The position numbers and the translations under genes are program-made. From PVC group bacterium (ex Bugula neritina AB1) (GTDB taxonomy: Bacteria > GCA-001730085): DNA of 9,070 nt. Below the pieces are notes generated by a model. It searched no databases, was not told where the DNA came from, and worked only from the letters and a program-made list of their open reading frames with translations. Shown here piece after piece: positions 1 to 8,142 of this stretch; position 1 is the stretch's first letter; each line of letters opens with the position of its first letter. The stretch spans positions 1 to 9,070 of the forward strand of contig MDLB01000045.1 in NCBI GenBank assembly GCA_001730085.1. The letters are read 5' to 3'.

Positions 1-159
1 AATGAATGGGACAATGGTTTTTCTGCCTCTTCGGAGGTTATACGAGCTATTAAAAAATATAATGAGGACTACCCTCATTCTGTAATAAATTATTTTACTC
101 CTAATGCGTTCGATAATTTATGTAAACAAAAGGACCTTTATTCAAGAAGTTGTGCTTGA
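1..159 (+). CDS. IS transposase, C-terminal fragment (integrase-core DDE type), cut by window edge
   Basis: The frame is open from base 1 to a TGA at 157-159 and gives 52 residues. The stretch RAIKKYNEDYPHSVINYFTP matches the end of integrase-core transposases of the IS3/IS481 kind, where a Y-N-x-x-x-P-H-S-x-x-x-Y-x-(T/S)-P motif follows the last catalytic glutamate. The catalytic D-D-E residues lie before the window and cannot be judged, so I cannot tell whether the gene is intact. The family is clear from the motif, but the exact IS group is not. No obvious terminal inverted repeat is visible in the 98 bp after the stop. The gene points toward the alkyltransferase gene, which is on the opposite strand. 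Confidence 0.72.
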   Translation, partial: NEWDNGFSASSEVIRAIKKYNEDYPHSVINYFTPNAFDNLCKQKDLYSRSCA

Positions 160-199
160 CTTAACGTATAGCACTACAAAAGTTATAAATAATACAACC

Positions 200-215
200 C
201 ACATCTCTCCATGTG
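200..215 (+). terminator. Weak stem-loop in the convergent gap (possible terminator)
   Basis: CACAT and ATGTG form a perfect 5-bp stem around a 6-base loop, followed on the + strand by a T-rich run. It lies about 40 bases after the transposase stop and about 40 bases past the alkyltransferase stop, between two convergent genes. The stem is short and AT-rich, so the terminator role is only a guess. Confidence 0.22.
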
Positions 216-257
216 ATCTTTGTTTCTTTAAATATTTGAATAATTGTATTTTCATCA

Positions 258-824
258 TTAAGATTTTCTTGACTCCCAAGAGATCATCGAGATTTTTTTT
301 GTTACGCCCCAGCGATAGCCTCCCACTCTTCCATCACTTGAAATCACCCTGTGACACGGGATAACAAACGCCATAGGGTTCTTAGCTATAGCATTTCCCA
401 CAGCACGCGAAGCTTTAGGATTACCGATGCTTTGTGCGATTTTTAAGTACGTCGATAAACGTCCAACTGGGATTTTTAGCAAACTTTTCCAAACTTTGAA
501 CTGAAAAGGTGTCCCTAGTACATGGAGTTTTATCTCCTGATTTTTATCCCACTCACCCTTTAAAAGGAATAACACATCTTGTTGAAAGCGATCTCTCATT
601 CGTTTAAACCTTGCATTCGGAAACCGCTCCTGCAAGTCTTTGAAAGCTTTATTGGGATCCTCTTCAAAAAATATATGACAGAGCCCTTTGGGGGTTGATG
701 CCAGGATGAACTTCCCAAGCGGACTCTCTACAAAACAATAGTTAATCGATAAATCAACACCTCCGTTTTTATACTGATCAGGTGTCATAACTTCTATCGT
801 CACAAAGGAATCGTGTGAAGGCAT
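258..824 (-). CDS. ogt: Methylated-DNA--protein-cysteine S-methyltransferase (O6-alkylguanine-DNA alkyltransferase)
   Basis: This suicide repair protein moves the alkyl group from O6-alkylguanine (and O4-alkylthymine) in DNA to its own cysteine, in the cytoplasm. From the ATG at 824 it has 188 residues. The active-site motif PCHRV carries Cys157, preceded by the helix-turn-helix segment SRAVGNAIAKNP whose Arg140 is the family's base-flipping finger, and followed by GRVGGYRWGV. Near the N terminus, VMTPDQYKNGG is the linker that in Ada proteins joins the AraC-like domain to the alkyltransferase domain, so this looks like the C-terminal half of an Ada. The methylphosphotriester-sensing and AraC domains are absent. 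A longer TTG start at 860 (200 residues) is possible, but the ATG has AAAGGA ten bases upstream and is preferred. The gene follows the nuclease-helicase gene on the same strand and may be co-transcribed with it. The family call is secure; Ogt versus Ada-derived naming is open. Confidence 0.93.
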   Translation of the reverse strand: MPSHDSFVTIEVMTPDQYKNGGVDLSINYCFVESPLGKFILASTPKGLCHIFFEEDPNKAFKDLQERFPNARFKRMRDRFQQDVLFLLKGEWDKNQEIKLHVLGTPFQFKVWKSLLKIPVGRLSTYLKIAQSIGNPKASRAVGNAIAKNPMAFVIPCHRVISSDGRVGGYRWGVTKKISMISWESRKS

Positions 825-834
825 CGTCGACGAA

Positions 835-840
835 TCCTTT
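835..840 (-). promoter_or_regulatory. Ribosome-binding site supporting the ATG at 824
   Basis: On the minus strand AAAGGA lies 10 bases before the ATG at 824-822. The alternative TTG at 860 has only a weak AAGAGA-like sequence upstream. This favours the shorter 188-residue alkyltransferase. Confidence 0.5.
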
Positions 841-941
841 TTATAGGTTTCATTCTTCAATAGAGAAATCTCTTATTAAGGTTACAAAATATCGCAAACA
901 TTTTCCCCTACTAACCATTGAGCTAATTAAGATTGCCTAGC

Positions 942-3900
942 TTATGTATCAACCGATTTTTGACCAGAGGTATACACATCCAACCAACAAAAAGTGTTGA
1001 CCAATTTCATTTCCTCTACCGTCCCACAAGGGATTTCTAAGAGTTTTGGATTCGCAACCACAACAGCCAAACATTTTGCGCGTGAGACTGCAACATTTAA
1101 ACGATTCTTACTGTAAAGGAATTCGATATTCCGAGGGAGGTCTTCGGCACTAGAAGTCACCATAGAAATCAAAACAATGGGGGCCTCTTGACCTTGGAAC
1201 TTGTCAACAGTACCAACCTTGGCACCCTCTGATAAAATAGATCTCAAATGATTGACCTGCACATTATAAGGGGTCACAACCAGAATATCCTCTTTGACAA
1301 TCGGACGCATACAATCATCTTTGTCCCTAAACTTTTGCCCCAACAACGCTTCGTATTTGGCTTTAATGATCTCACCTTCTTCAATGCTCTTTTGTGAACA
1401 CCCCTCATGCTCCGCTTTGATCATAACAATGCCTTCATTGGGAAGATCTATACCTTGTAGGTTGAGACTTCTCTCTACTGTATCTGCGTGCGCTGTTAAT
1501 CGACCATCATAAAAAGCATTCGAAATGAATTCACAGATACTCGGACGCATACGTCTTGTTTGACCAAGAAATATACCTCTATCAGCTGGGATAGTTGAAT
1601 GATCTCCCAATAAAAATTCCAATACCGATAAGCCTGCTTCCCCAGGGTGTGTTCCCTGTATCGGCTGACCTAGTTGCATCTGATCCCCAACTAAAATAAT
1701 ATTATTCGCAGCGGTCGCCATCGCCACCACATTAGCCGTAGCAACTTGCCCTGCTTCATCGATAAACAAATAGTCCAGTTTACCCGAAAAATGGTCACTA
1801 GCAAAAGTCCATGCGGTTCCTGCAAAAAGATCTGCATCAAGACTCATATTATCCGTCTTGGTTTCGGAATGGATAAATTTACCATCAAAAAAGGTTTCCT
1901 CATTGCTTCTACTCGCTTTTTTTATCCCATGAAAATTCAATCTCTTCTCAGTGGCAACATTTTCTACTTTTTCCAACAGATTATGGATCGCTTTATGAGA
2001 GTTTGACGTGATACCTATTTTTTTGCCACGATTAATCAACTCCACAATGATATGACTACTGGTGAAAGTCTTACCTGAACCAGGAGGACCTTGGATAAAG
2101 AGATAGCTATTTTTAAGGGCGGCGATTACTCCCAAAGCATCCCCTTGCAAATCATCAGACTGGATCAACTGCTCACCCTTTGGCTTACCTTCAATCCGAG
2201 GCACATTCTTAGAAAGAAGTTCTGTACTCGCATGCGTAGAATCAGCAGACTCTATAAGTTGGTCGGCATAACGGTAAATCGCTGTTCGGATGATTTTACT
2301 GTCGATCGGGCCTGAAGGCCCCACCGATAAACGGTCAGGTAGCGGTTCTTTTTTCGCTCCTCGTTTGATTTTCACCATACAATCATCTTCATCAATGGCA
2401 AGAATAGTTCCAGCTGTTTTCATCTCAGCAATATCAACAGCCTGTGACCCCACCTTAAGTTTGTATTCCTGCGATGGAAAGCGATAGGTATAAATCAACG
2501 AACGTTTCTCTTGTTCAGGTGTTCCGACCTTTTGTAAGCCTGCAAGACACTCTGTGTCATCGATCAATTCATCTTCAAACTTATTTTGTCGCTCAAAACT
2601 TTTCCACCACTGAGGCTTTGCTTCTCTGTTATGAAACTCTAACAAATGTGACAAGCGTTCATTAATAAGGAGTGGATTTTCCTCTGTGACACCAAGACGG
2701 GACTGATAATCCTCATATTCAATTTCCCACTCTTTGCGTTGCAACTCTCCTTCCTGAATATATTCTGAATCACTCTTAAACCATACTGTATCCTCTGGCC
2801 TAAGTTTTAATAACCAGTCACGCAACAAATGCGTGGACACACAATCAACTTCATTATAATCAGAAATCTCTTGCAATAGTTTATCCTCACCGGTCTCTCG
2901 CCATTGATTATAAACAATAATACTATCAGCAGCGGTTGCCACTGCATTATCACGTTTATCCATGTAGAATGTTTCCATATTCTTAATAGAGTATCCCGAC
3001 TCCGACGTGCGGAGACTTTCACGGACAACGAGATATAGATCTATGAACTTCTGTTGACGCAACAGGTTATCGAGCTGTTCTTCGCATACCGCATAACGGC
3101 AAGCCAATCGTTTGAGAGCTGTGGTTTCATAATGATTATAATGATAAATATAGGCATTGGGATACTCGACCAAATGATCCTCAAGAAACCCCATGAACCG
3201 TTTGAACGTTTCTTTTTCCTCTTCATGATCATGAGCCCAAAAAGGTTTAAAAATTTTTTGATCACCTTTTAAATAATAGACCCCAAAAAGATATTCCAAA
3301 CCATTCGGATAAAGTGGATCCCCTTCCATATCGAAAAAAAGATCCCCCTCATCGGGAACAGGCATACGATCAAACCCTTTACCCTCGGGGAATGGTATGA
3401 TTTCGCATTTATCATCGCCTGTAGTGATTTTATGATGTTGCAAAGCCGCTTGTGATCGGAGACGTAAAAAAACCTCCCGACTAAGATCAGGTATTTTGAT
3501 ATCGTCGTCGGTTCTAGCCAAACCAGCTAAAGTGCGGATCCCAAACTTATGCAATTTTTTCATATGAGCGCGTTGTATATTTGCGACAAGGCTCAAGTGA
3601 TCGTTTTTTTCCCACTGGGCTTTGCAGGCTTGATCCCACGGACAAAAATGACAATGAGTGCATGGTTCAGGATACGAATCTTTAGGCATGCTTTGCAAAT
3701 ACCTCTCAAAGCGTCTCTTAGCACGGATATAGTAATAATAAAAGTCCTCAACCCGAAAACTGTGTTTTTTATGATCACCCAAAAGCAGATGCATATTAGC
3801 CGGGCGCAAGCCTTGCAAGCTCGTTAAAAGCTCCGAATAAACACAGAGCTGTATGATGTGCTTGGGTTCAGCTGTCCTTGCAAGTTTCGTGTCTAACACT

Positions 3901-4304
3901 TCATAACTAAAGTCACCCAAAGCAGAGGGCGTGTCGCACTTCATCAAAAAATCTGCATCACCCCTCAAACCTATCTTGTCTTTAGAGAAAACAAAAAAAA
4001 CGCCCTGATAAATCACATCCACACCGGATTGCAAGGCTTCTATTGTAAGTTTAGTTCGATCGCTCAGGTCTCTATCTTTAGGGATTTCAACAACAGTCTT
4101 ACCCTCACTTTTGAGCTCTTCAAGATAGGCAGCTTCGTGTTCCAAACCTTTTTTCTGCAAAAGCTGCCCCGTGGTGCTGATCTCGGACCTATCCATATCC
4201 TCACTCAATGCTCTCACATCAAGAAAACTCGCATGGTGACACCCTAAAAAGGTGACCAAGTCCGATGGCGAATAAAAAATCTGATCTTTACCGTATTTTT
4301 GCAT
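942..4304 (-). CDS. TM0106-family RecB-like nuclease fused to DEDD exonuclease and Upf1/Dna2-like SF1 helicase
   Basis: The protein has 1120 residues and three enzymatic modules. (1) Residues 1-230 form a RecB/Cas4-like PD-(D/E)XK nuclease: GDADFL (115-120), EVLDTK (135-140, Asp138 and Lys140) and QLCVYSELL, with Cys22 near the N terminus and a C-x2-C-x2-C-x5-C cluster at 215-227 that could hold a 4Fe-4S cluster as in Dna2, AddB and Cas4. (2) Residues 320-500 form an RNase H-fold DEDD exonuclease: DMEGD (325-329), an Asn/His-rich HYNHYETTAL segment near 388-397, and YNEVDC (483-488, Asp487). (3) Residues 715-1095 form a superfamily 1 helicase: GPPGSGKT (739-746), IDEAGQ (848-853), GDQMQL (873-878), QTRRMRPS (915-922), VDKFQGQE (1033-1040) and NVAVSRAK (1070-1077). 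All core motifs look intact. Known relatives are annotated as TM0106-family putative nucleases, with unproven DNA repair or nucleic-acid processing roles; which substrate it cuts is unknown. The ATG at 4304 has a weak GAAGAA upstream. It probably heads a unit with the alkyltransferase 81-117 bases downstream. Confidence 0.9.
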   Translation of the reverse strand: MQKYGKDQIFYSPSDLVTFLGCHHASFLDVRALSEDMDRSEISTTGQLLQKKGLEHEAAYLEELKSEGKTVVEIPKDRDLSDRTKLTIEALQSGVDVIYQGVFFVFSKDKIGLRGDADFLMKCDTPSALGDFSYEVLDTKLARTAEPKHIIQLCVYSELLTSLQGLRPANMHLLLGDHKKHSFRVEDFYYYYIRAKRRFERYLQSMPKDSYPEPCTHCHFCPWDQACKAQWEKNDHLSLVANIQRAHMKKLHKFGIRTLAGLARTDDDIKIPDLSREVFLRLRSQAALQHHKITTGDDKCEIIPFPEGKGFDRMPVPDEGDLFFDMEGDPLYPNGLEYLFGVYYLKGDQKIFKPFWAHDHEEEKETFKRFMGFLEDHLVEYPNAYIYHYNHYETTALKRLACRYAVCEEQLDNLLRQQKFIDLYLVVRESLRTSESGYSIKNMETFYMDKRDNAVATAADSIIVYNQWRETGEDKLLQEISDYNEVDCVSTHLLRDWLLKLRPEDTVWFKSDSEYIQEGELQRKEWEIEYEDYQSRLGVTEENPLLINERLSHLLEFHNREAKPQWWKSFERQNKFEDELIDDTECLAGLQKVGTPEQEKRSLIYTYRFPSQEYKLKVGSQAVDIAEMKTAGTILAIDEDDCMVKIKRGAKKEPLPDRLSVGPSGPIDSKIIRTAIYRYADQLIESADSTHASTELLSKNVPRIEGKPKGEQLIQSDDLQGDALGVIAALKNSYLFIQGPPGSGKTFTSSHIIVELINRGKKIGITSNSHKAIHNLLEKVENVATEKRLNFHGIKKASRSNEETFFDGKFIHSETKTDNMSLDADLFAGTAWTFASDHFSGKLDYLFIDEAGQVATANVVAMATAANNIILVGDQMQLGQPIQGTHPGEAGLSVLEFLLGDHSTIPADRGIFLGQTRRMRPSICEFISNAFYDGRLTAHADTVERSLNLQGIDLPNEGIVMIKAEHEGCSQKSIEEGEIIKAKYEALLGQKFRDKDDCMRPIVKEDILVVTPYNVQVNHLRSILSEGAKVGTVDKFQGQEAPIVLISMVTSSAEDLPRNIEFLYSKNRLNVAVSRAKCLAVVVANPKLLEIPCGTVEEMKLVNTFCWLDVYTSGQKSVDT

Positions 4305-4367
4305 GGTTCTTCACAAAAAATGCTCTTCGTTCTTAAAGCGTTATTAAACTGATTTCTATTGACATCC

Positions 4368-4389
4368 TCACCTACCTAAAGGAAGGTGA
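4368..4389 (-). mobile_element. IS200/IS605-type right-end hairpin downstream of tnpB remnant
   Basis: TCACCT and AGGTGA form a 6-bp stem, then an A-A mismatch, then CCT/AGG closing a small loop. The hairpin lies 21 bases past the tnpB stop, where the right end of IS200/IS605 elements normally carries an imperfect hairpin recognised by the Y1 transposase TnpA. It is also where the 3' part of the TnpB guide (omega) RNA is encoded. On the minus strand it is followed by GAGGATGTCAA, a plausible element end. The left end and tnpA are not present in this window. Confidence 0.6.
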
Positions 4390-4410
4390 TTCCTAGATTT
4401 ACTAAACTAT

Positions 4411-4815
4411 TTACTTAGCAACTAGGGGTTCTTGCTTCAACGAGATTCCTAATAGATTCTCTCCACAAGCTAACAAGGCATGCCCTGCCTCTAAAATATT
4501 ACGCCCCGCATTACGGTCGGCGTTTGCACTGTATCCGCAAGAGACACAGTGAAATCTTTCTTGTTTTTTTCGGTTTTCTTTATCTTTACATCCGCATTTG
4601 AAAAACTTTCTAGATGTGTTTCGTGGGTCAATTTTTTGCAAAATTCCACCACTCCATTTTTGCTTATACTTAAGTATCTCTACAAATGTGTACCAACCTT
4701 GATCTAAAATAGCTCTATTTAATCCTGATTTTTGCTTAACATTTTTACCAGGGTTTTCGATGCTTCCTTTTGCACTTGCCATCATATTTCTAACTTTCAA
4801 ATCTTCTATAAAATA
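4411..4815 (-). pseudogene. tnpB: Truncated tnpB (IS200/IS605-family RNA-guided nuclease), C-terminal third
   Basis: The open frame runs from after a stop at 4818-4816 to TAA at 4411 and gives about 134 residues, against roughly 360-400 for a full TnpB. It opens with FIEDLKVRNM, whose EDL is the RuvC-II glutamate motif, then LDQGWYTFVEILKYK, a zinc-ribbon region and [13 protein letters not shown] holding the RuvC-III aspartate. The first half, including the RuvC-I aspartate and the RNA-binding part, is missing. The zinc ribbon is also damaged: the second pair CVSC is intact, but the first pair, normally C-x2-C, reads F-F-K-C, with Phe where Cys is expected. No good start codon exists; TTG at 4800 is the only early candidate. 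The protein is almost certainly inactive. It lies between katG and the nuclease-helicase gene, in the same direction. Confidence 0.85.
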
Positions 4816-4917
4816 TTATTGAAAAAGCACTGCGATTATGACTTTTATCATATCAATACTAATCATTAAGAGAGTTAGACTGCAAGTAGCCTAAAAACTT
4901 TATCTTATGATCATTTT

Positions 4918-7122
<2,205 letters not shown>

Positions 7123-7128
7123 TCAAAA

Positions 7129-7141
7129 AGGGGCTACCCCT
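7129..7141 (-). promoter_or_regulatory. GC-rich hairpin in the katG leader
   Basis: AGGGG, a 3-base loop and CCCCT form a perfect stem 43-55 bases before the katG start, in otherwise AT-rich DNA. It has no T-run, so it is not a classical terminator. It would sit in the 5' leader of the mRNA if transcription starts at the candidate promoter at 7212-7241. It may affect mRNA stability or translation, or be an operator for a peroxide regulator; neither is shown by the sequence. Confidence 0.35.
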
Positions 7142-7211
7142 CTCGGCTCAAAAATAATCTCTATACCTTCATCTAGGCATAAAAAAATTTAAGATCAAAA
7201 TCTAAAAACCT

Positions 7212-7241
7212 CTTATATAAAGATGACGAGACACTTTGCAA
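7212..7241 (-). promoter_or_regulatory. Candidate sigma-70 promoter for katG
   Basis: Reading the minus strand, TTGCAA (7241-7236) and TATAAG (7217-7212) are separated by 18 bases. The -10 matches 5 of 6 and the -35 matches 4 of 6 consensus positions. Transcription would give a leader of about 120 bases containing the hairpin at 7129-7141. In DNA this AT-rich such matches are common, so confidence is modest. Confidence 0.3.
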
Positions 7242-7765
7242 ACCTCCTAATTATACCTAAAAGAATCTTAAAAAAAAGCAGATAAAATTTTAACATTTAA
7301 ATTTTTAGACATAAAGATTGATCATAGTTAAAACTAAAAATAGTAATCAAGTTTACACTTCTTTGTAAAATTTGATTAAGACACCTACCAAGGAATTAAA
7401 ATAAGTTACAAAGTTCTTGATAAAATGAAGAAGCTGTCAGTGGAATATTAATGATTTTATTAGACCTAAAGAAAAAACTTCTCATAAGCTCTGTACAAAG
7501 TAATTACAAATTTAGTACAAAAGTCTAAAGAAATTTCTCTTAACTTTCTTGTTGGTTTGGAGAAGAAAACATTAAAATTTCATATACAAAGTGACATTCA
7601 TTAATCGATCAAGAAGTACTGAAAAATTATCTATTAAATTTTTATCAAAATCAGATAAAAGAACTATTAGAAAGACCTCTGCATAACCTAGAAAAATGAA
7701 AGGCTTAAATAAGGAAAAAAGTAAGTGAAGAAGAACGTATTCCAAAAAATAGTAATCTAAAAAAA
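7242..7765. other. AT-rich non-coding or decayed region
   Basis: No convincing gene is visible in these roughly 520 bases. On the + strand there are short stop-bounded open stretches, for example about 7380-7451 and 7595-7697, plus an open frame from 7709 that runs into the integrase tail. They have low stop density for such AT-rich DNA but match nothing I recognise. They are consistent with an old gene or mobile element in decay. A 72-residue frame on the minus strand (7572-7790) is hydrophobic only because of AT-rich codons and has no supporting signal. Confidence 0.5.
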
Positions 7766-8038
7766 TTGGATGAGTTAATAAATTGGACAAAAATAGGAGA
7801 TATGTTAAATCGACCGCAAATACATCAATCTCAACTTAAAACGCCAAGGACTCCGTCTTCTTCAAAAAACGTCACCCCAAACATGTTTAGACATAGCTTT
7901 GCTACTAACCTTCTAAAGAAAACAAAAGGCCACAAACTCTCTGCTGTCTCAAAATATCTGGGACATTCATCTTCTTCAATCACACTGGATTTCTACGTTC
8001 ATGATCAGCTGAGTGATCATCAATTGCTGGGAAATTGA
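7766..8038 (+). pseudogene. Tyrosine recombinase (phage-type integrase), C-terminal remnant
   Basis: The frame from TTG 7766 to TGA 8038 gives 90 residues. Residues 35-90 are the end of a tyrosine recombinase catalytic domain: VTPNMFRHSFATNLL holds the box-II Arg42, SKYLGHSSSS holds the second His67, and LDFYVHD holds the nucleophilic Tyr77. In active enzymes box II reads H-x-x-R; here the histidine is Asn39. The N-terminal DNA-binding part, the box-I arginine and the catalytic lysine are absent, so the protein cannot be active. Residues 1-34 do not look like an integrase core, and upstream the frame stays open only to a stop at 7706, so the front may be fused unrelated debris. It marks a former integrated element just before the zinc-finger gene. 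Confidence 0.75.
8001..8020. repeat. 7-bp perfect inverted repeat inside the integrase tail
   Basis: ATGATCA and TGATCAT flank a 6-base spacer near the 3' end of the integrase remnant, just upstream of the zinc-finger gene. It could be a chance palindrome, a protein-binding site or a relic of an attachment region. Confidence 0.3.
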
Positions 8039-8142
8039 CATACTCCAACCACACAACTAAAAACACGTCTTTTTAGACAGATGATGGAATTTTTGAATGC
8101 GTATTTAAAAAAAATAGTGTATCATAAATAAACTATTTGAAT

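Noticed and set aside
104-364. Plus-strand 86-residue frame across the convergent gap.
   Set aside because: It starts inside the transposase fragment in another frame and runs antisense into the well-supported alkyltransferase gene.
862-873. AGAGA/TCTCT hairpin between the two repair genes as a terminator.
   Set aside because: The stem is short, with a 2-4 base loop, and no T-run follows on the relevant strand.
875-934. tRNA-like sequence on the minus strand: a D-arm-like GCTCAATGGTTAG (within 905-923) followed by a possible anticodon arm with loop TTTGCGA at 892-898.
   Set aside because: There is no T arm with a GGTTCGAATCC-like loop, no proper acceptor stem and no room for one before the alkyltransferase start. 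It is probably chance or an unusable fragment.
4411-4800. A normal 129-residue protein-coding gene starting at TTG 4800.
   Set aside because: The reading frame is the back third of TnpB, begins inside the conserved IEDL motif and lacks a ribosome-binding site, so a truncated pseudogene is the better call.
7572-7790. Minus-strand 72-residue hydrophobic frame.
   Set aside because: Its residues are mostly Leu, Phe, Ile and Tyr, as expected from AT-rich DNA read by chance. It has no ribosome-binding site and overlaps the integrase-side sequence.
8020-8142. Promoter for the zinc-finger gene based on TTGACA at 8035-8040.
   Set aside because: The -35 is perfect, but at 17 bases spacing only TAAAAA is found, and the -35 overlaps the integrase stop. 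TATCAT at 8120-8125 has no matching -35. I could not choose one.
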